A DNA stretch of 64,000 bases from Demequina sediminicola (GCF_000975055.1 NZ_BBRB01000001.1:124001-188000), one strand, 5' to 3'. Counted from the stretch's first letter, positions 9,989 through 20,639 are shown. Translations and numbers: made by a program. The notes: generated by a model from the sequence alone, not told the origin.

Positions 9989-10861
9989 ATGAGTGACGTC
10001 CTGACCGCCATTGCCCAAGTGTCGATCCTCGTTTTTGTGGTCTCGTCGATGATCGCGCTCGGGTTGTCCCTCACCGTGCAGCAGATTCTCACACCCCTCA
10101 AGAACGCTCGCCTCGTCATCACAGGGCTCGTGCTCAGCTTCATCGTGGCACCAGCAGCGTCCTGGGGCATTGCACAACTGTTCGGGTTGGGCGACGACCA
10201 AACGCTAGGCCTCCTGCTACTCGGTGTCGCCGCAGGAGCCCCATTCCTGCCAAAGCTGGCGCACATGGCCAAGGGTGACGTGCCCTACTCGGTGGGCCTG
10301 ATGGTTTTGCTGATGGTCGTCACCGTCATCTACATTCCGCTTGTGCTCCCACTGCTCGTGGACGGCGTGGAAGTCAGCGCATGGGACATCGCCAAACCAC
10401 TCGTGCTGCTCATGCTGCTGCCGCTGATCCTCGCCCTGATCGTGCGCGGTCGATACCCCGAATCCGCGAATCTCGCACCCCGCATGAATCAGATCTCATC
10501 CACCGGCCTCGCGATCGGCCTCGGCGCAGGCATCCTCGTCGCCTTGCCCTCCATCTGGGACCAAATCGGCACAGGTTTGCTGCTCGCCACCATCGTCTTT
10601 GTGGTGCTGCTGCTCATCATCGGCTACTTCACAGGTGGCTCCACACGCGAACACAAAGTCGTCACATCACTGGGCACTACCCAACGCAACCTCTCCGCCG
10701 CATTGCTGATCGCAGGAACCAGCTTCATCGACACGCCAACGGTGCTCGTGGCCGTCATGGTCGCATCGCTGCTTCTCACCGCCGCACTCCTGCTCACCGC
10801 AGGAGAAATGGGCAAACGCGCAAAGCCCAGCGCCGATGCCGCGACGTCAGACGCCAACTAA
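9989..10861 (+). CDS. Bile acid:sodium symporter (BASS)-like transporter
   Basis: A 290-residue integral membrane protein with eight to nine helices and the BASS-fold pattern LVVTGLVLSFIVAPA-like helix, LLLLGVAAGAPFLPK and TTQRNLSAALLIA. Relatives are sodium-coupled organic-anion carriers; the substrate is unknown and bile acids are not implied. A strong AAGGAG ribosome binding site precedes ATG 9989. It ends before a strong hairpin terminator shared with the convergent adhE. Confidence 0.75.
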   Translation: MSDVLTAIAQVSILVFVVSSMIALGLSLTVQQILTPLKNARLVITGLVLSFIVAPAASWGIAQLFGLGDDQTLGLLLLGVAAGAPFLPKLAHMAKGDVPYSVGLMVLLMVVTVIYIPLVLPLLVDGVEVSAWDIAKPLVLLMLLPLILALIVRGRYPESANLAPRMNQISSTGLAIGLGAGILVALPSIWDQIGTGLLLATIVFVVLLLIIGYFTGGSTREHKVVTSLGTTQRNLSAALLIAGTSFIDTPTVLVAVMVASLLLTAALLLTAGEMGKRAKPSADAATSDAN

Positions 10862-10992
10862 ACCTCCAGCATCGGCCGGGCTGCTCCGGCCGACCACCCG
10901 CGTACGACCATCCGCGTCCGGCTTCCGCAGCATCGGCCAGGCAACCTTGAGCGGGCACCCCTGAGCGGGCACCCCTGACCCGTCAGACACGC

Positions 10993-11039
10993 CACAGGGC
11001 CCCGGCTCTCGGAATCACTCCGAGAACCGGGGCCCTGTG
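10993..11039. terminator. Strong bidirectional hairpin between BASS gene and adhE
   Basis: A 21-bp stem (10993-11013 with 11019-11039), one mismatch, and a 5-nt loop. It lies between two convergent genes and is very GC-rich (core GGGCCCCGG), so it can serve both strands. Just before it (10940-10980) is a short tandem duplication of CTGAGCGGGCACCC. Confidence 0.8.
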
Positions 11040-11055
11040 ATGTCTAGCGAGCCGC

Positions 11056-13782
11056 TTACTTCTTAGCGGCGCGAGCCTTCTTGGCTGCAGGCTTAGCGGC
11101 CTTTGCCTCAGCAACGGCGGCCTCAGCCTCACGTGCGGCGACGTCCTCGTAACGGATGCCGTAATACGCGGCCTGCATCATGATCTTCATGTCAGCCAGC
11201 ATCGGCAGACGTGGGTTCGCAGGTGCGCACTGGTCCTCGTACGAGTTCAATGCCAACGTGTCGAGCTGACCAATGAAGTCTTCCTCGGCAATGCCGACTT
11301 CCTGGAAGGACTTCTCGATGCCGACCTTGTCGCGCAAGGTTTCCACGGCCGATGCGTAAGCCTCGACGGCCTCCTCCGGCGTGGAGTGAGCCAGACCCAG
11401 AGTCTTCGCGATCTCCTGGAACCGTTCAGGAGCCACGTAGGTCTCCTGCTTGGGCCACGAGGTCGGCTTGGTCGGAACCTTGCCGTTGTAGCGGATGACG
11501 TGCGGCAAGTAGATGGCGTTGGTGCGGCCGTGAGCGACGTGGAACGTCGAACCGGTCACGTGGCTCATCGCGTGGACGAGTCCCAAGAACGCGTTACCGA
11601 ACGCCATACCGGCGATCGTCGCAGCGTTGTGCATCTTCTCGCGAGCCTTCTCAGCATCGGGTCCACCCGAGACAGAAGTCTCGATGTTGTCGAACACCAT
11701 GCGGATTGCCTGCAACGCCATGCCATCAGTGAAGTCGTTGGCGTAGACCGAGACGAAGGCCTCAGTAGCGTGCGTCAGAGCGTCGAAGCCGGAGTCCGCA
11801 GCCACACGAGCAGGAAGCTGTGCAGTCAGGACCGGGTCCACGATGGCCACAGACGGCGTCAGGGCGTAGTCCGCAAGCGGGTACTTGCGACCAGTCTCGG
11901 TGTCCGTGATGACCGCGAACGGAGTCACCTCTGCACCAGTACCGGAGGTGGTCGGGATGCAGACCAGCTGTGCCAGGTCGCCGAGCTTGGGGAACGTGAA
12001 GGCACGCTTGCGGATGTCGAAGAACTTTTCCTTCAGGTCGCTGAAGACCACCTCAGGGTGTTCGTACATCAGCCACATGACCTTCGCGGCGTCCATAGGC
12101 GATCCACCACCGATAGCGATGATCGTGTCCGGCTTGAAGTCACGCAGCACCTGCGCGCCAGCAGTCACAGTCTTGACCGAAGGCTCGGGCTCCACGTTGT
12201 CGAGGATCTGAACGGAAATCTTGTCCGTACGGCGGTTCAGCACGTCCAGGATCTTGTCCACAATGCCGATGCGGGTCATGGTCGAGTCAGTAACGATCGT
12301 CACGCGCTCCACATCAGGCATGTCGCGCAAGTACTGGATCGAGTTGGGCTCGAAGTACGTCTTGGCGGGAACCTTGAACCACTGCATGTTGTTGTTCCTC
12401 CGGCCGATGCGCTTCACGTTGATGAGATTCACTGCGGTCACGTTGTTCGACACCGAGTTGTGACCGTAAGAGCCACAGCCAAGGGTCAGTGACGGGAGGA
12501 AGGCGTTGTAGATGTCACCGATTCCACCCTGAGACGAAGGCGAGTTGCAGATGATGCGAACGGCCTTCATGCGAGTGCCGAACTCTTCAATCAGTTCCTG
12601 ATCAGTAGCGTGGATCGCAGCCGAGTGACCAAGTCCGTTGAACTCCACCATGCGCTCGGCATAGTCCAGGCCCTGCTCAGTGGTTTCCGACTTGAGCACT
12701 GCAAGCACTGGGCACAGCTTCTCGCGGGTCAGCGGCTCCGACTCACCCACAGTCGAGACCTCAGCCAGGATGATCGAGGTTTCTGCAGGAACAGAGAAGC
12801 CAGCCTGCTCAGCAATCCACTGAGGAGACTTACCCACCACCGCGGCGTTGAGCTTGGCGCCGCCGCAGTTCTCGCTGTTCGCAGCCACTCCAAAGATGAA
12901 CTCTTCAAGCTGGGTCTTCTCAGCAGCGGTCACGCGGTAAGCGTGGAGGCGGGTGAACTCGCTGAACGTCTGGTCGTAAATCGCCGAGTCAATAATCACA
13001 GCCTGCTCAGAAGCACACACCATGCCGTTGTCGAATGCCTTCGAGATGACAATGTCGTTGACAGCGCGCTTCACGTTGGCAGAAGTGTGGATGTAGGCAG
13101 GAACGTTACCGGCGCCGACACCCAATGCCGGCTTGCCGCACGAGTAAGCAGCCTTGACCATCGCGTTACCGCCGGTGGCCAGGATCAACGCGATCCCGTC
13201 GTGGTTCATCAGGGCGTTAGTCGCGTCGATTGAAGGGTGCTCGACCCACTGGATGCAGTTCTCAGGAGCGCCAGCCTCAATGGCAGCATCGCGCACAATG
13301 CGGGCTGCAGCAACAGACGATTCCTGGGCGCTCGGGTGGAACGCGAAGATGATGGGGTTGCGAGTCTTCAGCGCGATGAGCGACTTGAAGATGGCAGTCG
13401 ACGTGGGGTTGGTGACGGGGGTCACACCACAGATCACGCCAACAGGCTCAGCAATCTCAGTGATGCCCAGCAGCGGGTCCTCGTTGATGATGCCCACAGT
13501 CTTCATGGGGCCCATCGAGTGAGTGACGTGCTCGCACGCGAAGATGTTCTTCACGGCCTTGTCTTCGAAGACTCCACGACCGGTTTCTGCGACGGCCTGG
13601 AGGGCGAGGTCTCCGTGCTGGTTGAGCGCCGCAACGGACGCCTTCTTTACTAGCAGGTCAACATCGTCTTGGGTGAATGCGGTGTACGCGTCGAGCGCGC
13701 GCTGGCCATTAGCAACCAGGCGGTCAATTTCTGCAGCGATCGACGGCTGAGTCGCAGTGGGGTTGTCCACAGTAGCGGTCAT
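11056..13782 (-). CDS. adhE: Bifunctional acetaldehyde-CoA / alcohol dehydrogenase AdhE
   Basis: A 908-residue AdhE that reduces acetyl-CoA to acetaldehyde and then ethanol with NADH. The N-terminal aldehyde dehydrogenase domain carries the catalytic Cys in DNGMVCASEQ (C256). The C-terminal iron-dependent alcohol dehydrogenase carries GGGSPMDAAK (cofactor) and the iron-ligand histidines of HAMSHVTGSTFHVAHGR (from residue 737). Beyond residue ~885 is a lysine/alanine-rich tail (AKPAAKKARAAKK) not usual in enterobacterial AdhE. AGGGAG precedes ATG 13782. Together with pflB/pflA upstream it forms a mixed-acid fermentation module that regenerates NAD. Confidence 0.96.
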   Translation of the reverse strand: MTATVDNPTATQPSIAAEIDRLVANGQRALDAYTAFTQDDVDLLVKKASVAALNQHGDLALQAVAETGRGVFEDKAVKNIFACEHVTHSMGPMKTVGIINEDPLLGITEIAEPVGVICGVTPVTNPTSTAIFKSLIALKTRNPIIFAFHPSAQESSVAAARIVRDAAIEAGAPENCIQWVEHPSIDATNALMNHDGIALILATGGNAMVKAAYSCGKPALGVGAGNVPAYIHTSANVKRAVNDIVISKAFDNGMVCASEQAVIIDSAIYDQTFSEFTRLHAYRVTAAEKTQLEEFIFGVAANSENCGGAKLNAAVVGKSPQWIAEQAGFSVPAETSIILAEVSTVGESEPLTREKLCPVLAVLKSETTEQGLDYAERMVEFNGLGHSAAIHATDQELIEEFGTRMKAVRIICNSPSSQGGIGDIYNAFLPSLTLGCGSYGHNSVSNNVTAVNLINVKRIGRRNNNMQWFKVPAKTYFEPNSIQYLRDMPDVERVTIVTDSTMTRIGIVDKILDVLNRRTDKISVQILDNVEPEPSVKTVTAGAQVLRDFKPDTIIAIGGGSPMDAAKVMWLMYEHPEVVFSDLKEKFFDIRKRAFTFPKLGDLAQLVCIPTTSGTGAEVTPFAVITDTETGRKYPLADYALTPSVAIVDPVLTAQLPARVAADSGFDALTHATEAFVSVYANDFTDGMALQAIRMVFDNIETSVSGGPDAEKAREKMHNAATIAGMAFGNAFLGLVHAMSHVTGSTFHVAHGRTNAIYLPHVIRYNGKVPTKPTSWPKQETYVAPERFQEIAKTLGLAHSTPEEAVEAYASAVETLRDKVGIEKSFQEVGIAEEDFIGQLDTLALNSYEDQCAPANPRLPMLADMKIMMQAAYYGIRYEDVAAREAEAAVAEAKAAKPAAKKARAAKK

Positions 13783-13802
13783 GGTGTTTCTCCCTGTTCA
13801 TC

Positions 13803-13818
13803 GTTCCCGAGCGGGAAC
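13803..13818. promoter_or_regulatory. Palindromic operator candidate upstream of adhE
   Basis: A perfect palindrome, GTTCCCG-AG-CGGGAAC, sits 20 bp upstream of the adhE start. A TATCAA element lies immediately upstream on the coding strand and could be the -10, which would place the palindrome over the transcription start. The binding factor is unknown; it does not match the Rex box. Confidence 0.45.
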
Positions 13819-13920
13819 TTGATACTTCAAATCTAGGGTCAGAAACAGGCGTTCTCTCGTGGCCAAGGTCCCACGGACGAAGGTCCCGGACTAGCCGTTT
13901 CACCCACCTCCGTGGGGCCC

Positions 13921-14022
13921 GCGCTCACCCCTCCCGGCCCGCGCTCACCGCTTCCGGGTCCGCGCTCACCCCACCTGGTCCCCGCTCACCCCACCTGGTC
14001 TGCGCTCACCGCTTCCGGGTCT
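13921..14022. repeat. Five ~20-bp tandem repeats (GCGCTCACC family)
   Basis: Units begin at about 13921, 13941, 13962, 13982 and 14002, each starting (C/G)CGCTCACC and followed by a 10-12 bp variable part such as CCACCTGGTC or GCTTCCGGGTC. They lie in the 414-bp gap between adhE and pflA, which has no gene. Part of a compound structure with the hairpin and G-rich block that follow. Confidence 0.75.
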
Positions 14023-14025
14023 GCT

Positions 14026-14081
14026 GAAATGGTGCAGAACATGCCATTCAGCGCCGAGAATGGCATGTTCTGCACCATTTC
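14026..14081. repeat. Perfect 24-bp inverted repeat (long hairpin)
   Basis: Left arm 14026-14049 and right arm 14058-14081 are perfectly complementary over 24 bp with an 8-nt loop (AGCGCCGA). The arm begins GAAATGGTGCAG and ends CATGCCATTC. It lies downstream of pflA and upstream of adhE. No T-run follows on either strand. It could act as a terminator or processing signal, or be a mobile palindromic element. Confidence 0.85.
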
Positions 14082-14116
14082 GCGGAGGGTGTGGTGGGGG
14101 CGGAGGGTGTGGTGGG
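14082..14116 (+). repeat. G-rich 18-bp duplication, G-quadruplex-capable
   Basis: Two copies of GCGGAGGGTGTGGTGGG at 14082-14098 and 14100-14116. Together they give four runs of at least three G separated by 4-6 nt. More G-rich sequence with a GGCGGGGTGC repeat continues to about 14165. No gene is seen here. Confidence 0.6.
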
Positions 14117-14196
14117 AGTGACGGAGTGCGCGGCGGGGTGCAGTGAGCGTGGGTGCGTGGCGGGGTGCGTGTGAGGACGGAGGATGCAGGCGCAGC

Positions 14197-15036
14197 TCAG
14201 TACGTCAGCAGCCCGCGCGCCTCAAACTGCCCGCGCACGCGGTCAATGAGTTCCTTCGACGGCGGCTTGGTGTCTTCAAGCTCGTAGCGCTGGCCTAGTT
14301 CGGCCCACTTGTCGCGGCCCATCTGGTGGAACGGCAGCACCTCGACGCGCTCGATGGAACTCAACGATGCGGCGTATTCGGCAACCTTTTCAACGTTGTC
14401 CCAGTCGTCAGTGAGGTCTGGCACCAGCACAAAGCGCAGCCAGATGGGGATGTTGTGATCGGCGAGCCTGCGGCCAAACTCCAGCGTGGGGCGCAGAGGC
14501 CGGCCGGTGACTTTCTTGTAGGTCTCGGGGTCGCCGGACTTGACGTCGAGGAGCACCAGGTCGGTGTTGTCGAGGAGGTCTTCTGAGGCGCGCGCACCCA
14601 GAAAACCTGAGGTGTCGAGTGTGGTGTGGATGCCCTCGGCCTTGCACTCCGCGAAGATCCGCTCCACGAAGGCGGGCTGCAGGAGTGCTTCGCCGCCGGA
14701 GAGGGTGATGCCGCCGCCGGAAGCGTTCATGACTGGTGCGTAGCGTCGTACGCGCTTCATGAGGTCATCGACGTGGACGCGGGTTCCGCGCCGCATTTGC
14801 CAGGTGTCGGGGTTGTGGCAGTAGAGGCACTTCAGTGGGCAGCCTGCCAGGAAGTAGGTGAGTCGGGTGCCGGGGCCATCGACGGCGGTGACGAGTTCCC
14901 AGGAGTGCACTGAGCCGGTATCTCCGCCTTGGCGCTGGGCGCTGAAGCGGTCAACGTCGGCGGGGTCGATGAGGGGCAGTTCCTCGGCGGCCGATGCGGC
15001 GGCTGAGGAGGTCTTGGCGTCAACGGGGACTGACAT
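14197..15036 (-). CDS. pflA: Pyruvate formate-lyase activating enzyme (radical SAM)
   Basis: A 279-residue radical-SAM activase that installs the glycyl radical on PflB. The CxxxCxxC cluster motif is GCPLKCLYCHNPDTW (Cys 66, 70, 73), followed by GGGITLSGGEALLQ (SAM-binding GGE). ATG 15036 is chosen because an AAGGAG ribosome binding site precedes it at normal spacing; the GTG nine bases further upstream would overlap that site. Adjacent to pflB with a 114-bp gap. Confidence 0.95.
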   Translation of the reverse strand: MSVPVDAKTSSAAASAAEELPLIDPADVDRFSAQRQGGDTGSVHSWELVTAVDGPGTRLTYFLAGCPLKCLYCHNPDTWQMRRGTRVHVDDLMKRVRRYAPVMNASGGGITLSGGEALLQPAFVERIFAECKAEGIHTTLDTSGFLGARASEDLLDNTDLVLLDVKSGDPETYKKVTGRPLRPTLEFGRRLADHNIPIWLRFVLVPDLTDDWDNVEKVAEYAASLSSIERVEVLPFHQMGRDKWAELGQRYELEDTKPPSKELIDRVRGQFEARGLLTY

Positions 15037-15150
15037 GGCCTGCACTCCTTGGGTAGTGCTGCGGTGTTGCTGGGGACGGGGGTTGAGTACGGGGCTACTG
15101 CGGGGTTCAGTCCTCGGCGCCCCGCATGGGGGCGCCGAGGCTGATGAGAG

Positions 15151-17421
15151 TTACAGGCTTCCGTGGAAGGTGCGGGAGAGCACGTCGAGCTGCTGCTCGC
15201 GGGTCAGTCGCACGAAGTTCACGGCGTAGCCGGAGACTCGGACGGTGAGCTGCGGGTAGTTCTCGGGGTGGTCCATGGCGTCTTCGAGCGTCTCGCGGTT
15301 GAGCACGTTGACGTTCATGTGGAAGCCCTGGGAAACCGTGTAGGCGTCGAGGACACCGACCAGGTTCTTGATCTGCTCGGCCTTGTCGCGTCCCAGTCCT
15401 GAGGGGACGACGGAGGTGGTGAGCGAGATGCCGTCTTCTGCATCGGCGTAGGGCAGCTTCGCGACGGATAGGGCCGATGCGACGATGCCGTGGGTGTCGC
15501 GGCCGTTCATCGGGTTGGCTCCGGGCGAGAAGGGCTCACCAGCGCGGCGTCCATCGGGGGTGTTTCCGGTGGCCTTGCCGTAGACCACGTTGGACGTGAT
15601 CGTCAGCACCGACTGGGTGTGCTTGGCTCCGCGGTAGGTGGGCTGGCGGCGTACCTTCTCCATGAAGCTGCGAACGAGTTCCACGGCGATGTCGTCGGCG
15701 CGGTCGTCGTCGTTGCCGTAGGTGGGGAACTCTCCGGTGACTTCGTAGTCGATGGCGAGTCCGGTCTCGTCGCGGATGGGGCGAACCTCCGCGTACTTGA
15801 TGGCGGACAGCGAGTCTGCGACGACGGACAGGCCGGCGATGCCGCATGCCATGGTCCGCAGGATTTCCTTGTCGTGGAGTGCCATTTCGATGCGCTCGTA
15901 GGCGTACTTGTCGTGCATGAAGTGAATGCAGTTGAGTGCGTCTACGTAGGTTTCGGACAGCCAGTCCAGCAGCTTGTCGAGTGCCGCCACGGTCTCGTCG
16001 AAGTCGAGGACCTCGGCGGTTAGCGGTGCAGCTGCGGGTGAGACCTGCTTGCCGGAGACCTCGTCACGGCCACCGTTGATGGCGTAGAGGAGGGCCTTGG
16101 CGAGGTTCACGCGAGCTCCGAAGAACTGCATCTGCTTGCCTACTTCCATGGCGGAGACGCAGCATGCGATAGCGCCGTCGTCTCCACACTGGGAGCGGAT
16201 CAGGTCGTCGGACTCGTACTGGATTGCGGAGGTGTCGATCGAGACCTGTGCGCAGTATTCCTTGAACCCGGTGGGCAGCTGGTCGGACCAGAACACGGTG
16301 AGGTTCGGCTCGGGGGCTGGGCCCAAGTTGTAGAGGGTCTGGAGGAATCGGAACGATGTCTTGGTCACGAGCGGACGGCCGTCGTCTCCCATACCGCCGA
16401 TGGACTCGGTGACCCAGGTGGGGTCGCCGGAGAACAGGGAGTCGTACTCGGGGGTGCGCAGGAAGCGGACGATGCGAAGCTTGATGACGAAGTCGTCAAT
16501 CACCTCTTGTGCGGCGGCCTCGTCAAGGGTGCCTTCGGCAAGGTCGCGCTGAGCGAATATGTCGAGGAAGGTCGAGGTGCGTCCCAGCGACATTGCGGCG
16601 CCGTTTTGCTCCTTGACTGCTGCAAGGTAGCCAAAGTAGAGCCACTGGACTGCTTCGCGGAAGTTGCTTGCGGGGCCGGAGATGTCGTAGCCGTAGCTGG
16701 CGGCCATCTGCTTGAGTTCGTTGAGCGCCTTGATCTGCTCGCTGTTCTCTTCACGGTCGCGGATCACGTCTTCGACGGAGCGCTCCATGTCGAGGAGTGC
16801 GCGCTCGCGCTTCTTGCCTTCGATGAGTGCGTCGACGCCGTAGAGAGCGACGCGACGGTAGTCACCGATGATGCGGCCACGGCCGTAGGCGTCGGGAAGT
16901 CCGGTAATGATGTGCGAGCTGCGGCCTGCACGGACATTCGGGGGGTACACGTCGAAGACGCCATCGTTGTGGGTCTTGCGGTACTTGGTGAAGATGGTCT
17001 CGAGTTCTGGGTCGACGTCGTAGCCGTAGGTTTCGAGCGACTTGGCGACCATGCGCCAGCCACCGAAGGGCATGATGGCGCGCTTCAGGGGTGCGTCGGT
17101 TTGGAGGCCGACGATGACGTCTTCGCCTTCACGGATGTAGCCGGGGGCGTGCGCGGTGATGGTGGCCGGAGTGGTCGCGTCGACGTCATAGACGCCCTTT
17201 TCGCGCTCTTCCGGGAACATCCCAGCGATGGTGTCCCAGGCGCGGGTGGTGCGCTCGGTGGGGCCTTCAAGGAAGCTGCTGTCGCCTTCGTAGGGCTGGT
17301 AGTTCTGCTGAATGAAGTCGCGGACATCGATGCCGTCGGCCCATGGGCCACGCTCGAAGCCTCTCCACTCGTCCGCGTGCGCGAGGTTGTCGGCCGTGGG
17401 ACGGGGATCAGTGGCGGTCAT
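15151..17421 (-). CDS. pflB: Formate C-acetyltransferase (pyruvate formate-lyase)
   Basis: A 756-residue glycyl-radical enzyme that cleaves pyruvate with CoA into acetyl-CoA and formate under anaerobic conditions. The catalytic Cys-Cys pair is at residues 420-421 (AIACCVSAM) and the radical glycine at 731 in RVSGYAV near the C terminus. ATG 17421 is preceded by AGGGAG; the 41-codon upstream extension is not coding-like and is rejected. With pflA, adhE and the FNT channel it makes a complete anaerobic pyruvate-to-ethanol/formate route. Confidence 0.97.
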   Translation of the reverse strand: MTATDPRPTADNLAHADEWRGFERGPWADGIDVRDFIQQNYQPYEGDSSFLEGPTERTTRAWDTIAGMFPEEREKGVYDVDATTPATITAHAPGYIREGEDVIVGLQTDAPLKRAIMPFGGWRMVAKSLETYGYDVDPELETIFTKYRKTHNDGVFDVYPPNVRAGRSSHIITGLPDAYGRGRIIGDYRRVALYGVDALIEGKKRERALLDMERSVEDVIRDREENSEQIKALNELKQMAASYGYDISGPASNFREAVQWLYFGYLAAVKEQNGAAMSLGRTSTFLDIFAQRDLAEGTLDEAAAQEVIDDFVIKLRIVRFLRTPEYDSLFSGDPTWVTESIGGMGDDGRPLVTKTSFRFLQTLYNLGPAPEPNLTVFWSDQLPTGFKEYCAQVSIDTSAIQYESDDLIRSQCGDDGAIACCVSAMEVGKQMQFFGARVNLAKALLYAINGGRDEVSGKQVSPAAAPLTAEVLDFDETVAALDKLLDWLSETYVDALNCIHFMHDKYAYERIEMALHDKEILRTMACGIAGLSVVADSLSAIKYAEVRPIRDETGLAIDYEVTGEFPTYGNDDDRADDIAVELVRSFMEKVRRQPTYRGAKHTQSVLTITSNVVYGKATGNTPDGRRAGEPFSPGANPMNGRDTHGIVASALSVAKLPYADAEDGISLTTSVVPSGLGRDKAEQIKNLVGVLDAYTVSQGFHMNVNVLNRETLEDAMDHPENYPQLTVRVSGYAVNFVRLTREQQLDVLSRTFHGSL

Positions 17422-17607
17422 GTTGTTCTCCCTTATGCCTTGTAGTGCGATGCCGGAGTCTTGCGGTGGTTCCGCTCGCGCTCTTGCGATCTTCTTTGAC
17501 AGTAGACCCGGAAAACCGCCGCGGAATGGGACCTTCGGCCCCACACGGTGAGCAGCAGTTGCACAGGACGGCGTGTTGGAGTCCCTGGCACCGGTACGGT
17601 GGGACGC

Positions 17608-20166
17608 ATGTCAGCAAAGGCGCTTTCATCCGATCTTCCGCACGCCACAGCGATGCACAGGAACAGCCTGTGCGAGGGGTGGACTCTTACCCATCGTGGT
17701 GGCGATGCTCCGGCTTCCGTGGCTGGCGTGACTATCCCTGCTCAGGTGCCGGGAAGCACCCATGTGGACCTCATCAACGCAGACTTGATTCCGGATCCGT
17801 ATCTGTCCACGAACGAGCACGACCTGGCGTGGATGCATCTGTGTCAGTGGCGCTACACCTGCATGGTTGATGTTGAGCCTGCGGCGCCTGGTGAGCGTGT
17901 CGACATGGTGTTTGACGGCCTCGACACGGTGGCGACTGTCAGCCTCAACGGCACAGAGGTAGCGCGGACCAAGAACATGCACCGCTCATACCGCTTTGAT
18001 GTCCGCGAACTACTCAGCAGTGGCACCGACACCTTGACGGTCGATTTCGCATCGGCCCTCGAATATGCACGGAACCTCACGGAGACCCTTGGCCACCGCC
18101 CGACTCCATACCCCCATCCGTACCCCGCTGTCCGCAAGATGGCGTGCTCGTTTGGTTGGGACTGGGGCCCGGACTTGCAAACTGCCGGAATCTGGAAGGA
18201 CGTGCGGATTGAGCGGTGGCGTACCGCCCGCATTGACTCGGTGCGCCCCGTCGTGACGGTTGATGGCGACACGGGACGGGTCGAGGCACACATCAGCGTG
18301 GAACGGGCGGCCGATGCCGACCTCACCGTCCGCGCCCACGTCGCCGGAGTCACGGTCGAGGCCGAGATTGTCGCTGGCGAATCCACTGCGACCGTGGTGA
18401 TCGAAGCGCCAGGTGTGGAACGGTGGTGGCCGCGTGGCTACGGGCGCCCTCACCTGTATGACCTCGAGGTGAGCGTGCTCCACGGCGACACATTGCTTGA
18501 CACGTACAGCCGACGCATCGGCTTCCGTACCGTCGAGGTCGACATGGCTCACGACGGCACTGGAGCGGGCTTCACGTTCATCGTGAACGATGTTCCCGTG
18601 TTCATCAAGGGTGCGAACTGGATTCCGGACGACCACCTCTTGACGCGCATCACTCGTGAACGACTTGAGCGGCGCATCGGCCAGGCCACTGGCGCCCATA
18701 TGAACATGTTGCGCGTGTGGGGCGGCGGAATCTACGAGTCCGATGACTTCTACGACCTGTGTGACCAAGCCGGTGTGATGGTCTGGCAGGACTTCCTCTT
18801 TGCGTGTGCCGCCTACGCCGAAGGTGCGCCCATCCGCGGCGAGGTGGAAGCGGAGGCCCGCGAGGCCATCGTCCGTCTGATGCCCCATGCGTCGCTCGTA
18901 CTGTGGAACGGCTCCAACGAGAACATTTGGGGCTGGCATGACTGGGGTTGGCAGGGCAACATCGGCGGTGACGGCACGTGGGGCATCGGCTACTACGAAG
19001 AGTTGCTCCCTGCACTGGTGGCGGACTTGGACCCCACACGCACCTACACGCCATCGTCGCCGTTTAGCCCGCATCAGCCGTATGACACAGTGCACCCCAA
19101 CGACCCCACGTGGGGACCTATTCACGAGTGGCAGGTGTGGAACCAGTTGGACTACACCCACTACGGCTCCTATGTGCCGCGCTTCGCGTCGGAGTATGGC
19201 TTCCAGGGTCCGCCCACCTGGGCTACGTTGACCCGCAGTATCGATCCTGAGGATCTGCATCAGGAGTCCGACGCGTGGCTTGCGCACCAGAAAGCTCATG
19301 AGGGTAACGACAAACTCAACCGTGGACTACGCCCTCATTTACCTGCTGGCCGTGACTTTGAGGAATGGCACTGGGCGACCTCCCTGAATCAGGCCCGCGC
19401 GATTCGGTTTGCCATCGAGCACTATCGCTCATGGTGGCCACGAACCACCGGCTCGATTATGTGGCAACTCAACGACTGTTGGCCGGTGACGTCGTGGGCA
19501 GCGATCGACGGTGATGAGCGGCTCAAGCCGTTGTGGTTTGCACTCCGCGACGCTTATGCGCCGCGCCTACTGACCTTCCAACCGCGTGGGGCCGATGGTG
19601 GACTGGACACAGCAGGGCTCCCCCACCTGGTCTTGGTGAACGACACTGACGACGACTGGGAGGACACGGTCACCCTGACCCGCATGTCGCTGGACGGCAC
19701 CGTCCACGCGGCTGCAACTGAGGACGTTCTGGTGCCCGCTCGCACCGCCGTGACACTCGAGGTCCCCGACGATGTGGGCGATATCGACAACCCCACCCGT
19801 CAGGTGTTGGTCGCTCAGGCACGCCACGCAGAGGATGGTGCGGCAGGCGGCTCGCGCGGATACGCCATCTGGACCGATGCTGAGGACAAGGACATCGCGT
19901 ATGCGGGCAGCCCCTTCACAGCGACGGCACGGGTGACGGATGGTGGGTTCGATGTCAGCATCACGGCGCATGAGGTAGTCCGTGATGTGGCTATTTTGCC
20001 GGACAAGGTCGCAGCCGATGCGGTGGTGTCCGACGCACTGGTGACGATTCTTCCGGGGCAAACGGTGACTTTCACCATTGCGAACGCCGCCGATGTGAAC
20101 CCCGAGGACTTCCTGGACCCACGGGTCTTGGTCAGCGCCAATTCGCTAGTCGCGGGAGACCGCTAG
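17608..20166 (+). CDS. Beta-mannosidase, glycoside hydrolase family 2
   Basis: An 852-residue GH2 enzyme, probably cytoplasmic (no signal peptide). The N-terminal sugar-binding sandwich carries the beta-mannosidase-typical FGWDWGPDL (about 182-190). The catalytic TIM barrel shows the acid/base WNGSNENIW (E438) and the nucleophile in [11 protein letters not shown] (E529). It likely releases mannose from the non-reducing end of short beta-mannosides. ATG 17608 was chosen over earlier in-frame starts because the first 20 codons lie in the probable pflB/mannosidase promoter region. It overlaps the convergent pilus gene by 4 bp. Confidence 0.9.
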   Translation: MSAKALSSDLPHATAMHRNSLCEGWTLTHRGGDAPASVAGVTIPAQVPGSTHVDLINADLIPDPYLSTNEHDLAWMHLCQWRYTCMVDVEPAAPGERVDMVFDGLDTVATVSLNGTEVARTKNMHRSYRFDVRELLSSGTDTLTVDFASALEYARNLTETLGHRPTPYPHPYPAVRKMACSFGWDWGPDLQTAGIWKDVRIERWRTARIDSVRPVVTVDGDTGRVEAHISVERAADADLTVRAHVAGVTVEAEIVAGESTATVVIEAPGVERWWPRGYGRPHLYDLEVSVLHGDTLLDTYSRRIGFRTVEVDMAHDGTGAGFTFIVNDVPVFIKGANWIPDDHLLTRITRERLERRIGQATGAHMNMLRVWGGGIYESDDFYDLCDQAGVMVWQDFLFACAAYAEGAPIRGEVEAEAREAIVRLMPHASLVLWNGSNENIWGWHDWGWQGNIGGDGTWGIGYYEELLPALVADLDPTRTYTPSSPFSPHQPYDTVHPNDPTWGPIHEWQVWNQLDYTHYGSYVPRFASEYGFQGPPTWATLTRSIDPEDLHQESDAWLAHQKAHEGNDKLNRGLRPHLPAGRDFEEWHWATSLNQARAIRFAIEHYRSWWPRTTGSIMWQLNDCWPVTSWAAIDGDERLKPLWFALRDAYAPRLLTFQPRGADGGLDTAGLPHLVLVNDTDDDWEDTVTLTRMSLDGTVHAAATEDVLVPARTAVTLEVPDDVGDIDNPTRQVLVAQARHAEDGAAGGSRGYAIWTDAEDKDIAYAGSPFTATARVTDGGFDVSITAHEVVRDVAILPDKVAADAVVSDALVTILPGQTVTFTIANAADVNPEDFLDPRVLVSANSLVAGDR

Positions 20167-20639
20167 AACTCACGAGCACGGCTGGTCACGACCACGTCAA
20201 TTCCGTCATGCCATGGGGCTAGAGCGTCGAGCCCGAACAGCAGCGGCACCTGGCGCGCCAATGTCACCGACACACCGCCGTCGCCGGTCGCCTCTGCGTC
20301 CACGACGACGACCTCTGCGACCCACGCCGAGTTGGAGTGGCCGGCCCGGTTCGCGACCCACGCGGTGGCGGCGGTCACGACGTGCGCATCAACCTGCGCC
20401 GCCGTGCTTCCGAAGTACGGAGACGCGCCTGCGGGGTTACCGCCATAGGCGCTGTTTCCACTGAGGGCGGCCAGGGACGCTTCATCGGCTAGCGCCATGA
20501 GCCGCACCCGCTGAATGTGCACGTCCGTGGCCGCCGCCACTGTGAGAAGTGCCAGTAGCACCACCACAATCCACCCGAGCGTGAAGACTGCGGCTCCCCC
20601 GGCATCGTCCCGTTCCCGGGTAGCCCAGATGCGCGTCAC
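20163..20639 (-). CDS. TadG/Rv3654c-like pilus-locus membrane protein
   Basis: A 158-residue protein with one N-terminal membrane helix (GGAAVFTLGWIVVVLLALLT) and an extracytoplasmic remainder, of the type found last in actinobacterial tad loci (helicase/secretion neighbourhood TadE-like, Rv3654c-like). GTG 20639 overlaps the preceding gene stop (GTGA), which decides the start. Presumed minor pilin or pilus-assembly factor. Convergent 4-bp overlap with the mannosidase gene. Confidence 0.7.
   Translation of the reverse strand: MTRIWATRERDDAGGAAVFTLGWIVVVLLALLTVAAATDVHIQRVRLMALADEASLAALSGNSAYGGNPAGASPYFGSTAAQVDAHVVTAATAWVANRAGHSNSAWVAEVVVVDAEATGDGGVSVTLARQVPLLFGLDALAPWHDGIDVVVTSRAREF

Noticed and set aside
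11056-13782. Rex-controlled adhE promoter
   Set aside because: The upstream palindrome is GTTCCCGAGCGGGAAC, not the TTGTGA-type Rex site; no other candidate seen.
13921-14022. CRISPR array
   Set aside because: Units are ~20 bp with no unique spacers and no cas genes nearby.
18010-19299. 429-codon open frame opposite the mannosidase
   Set aside because: Antisense shadow of a gene with clear GH2 catalytic motifs.
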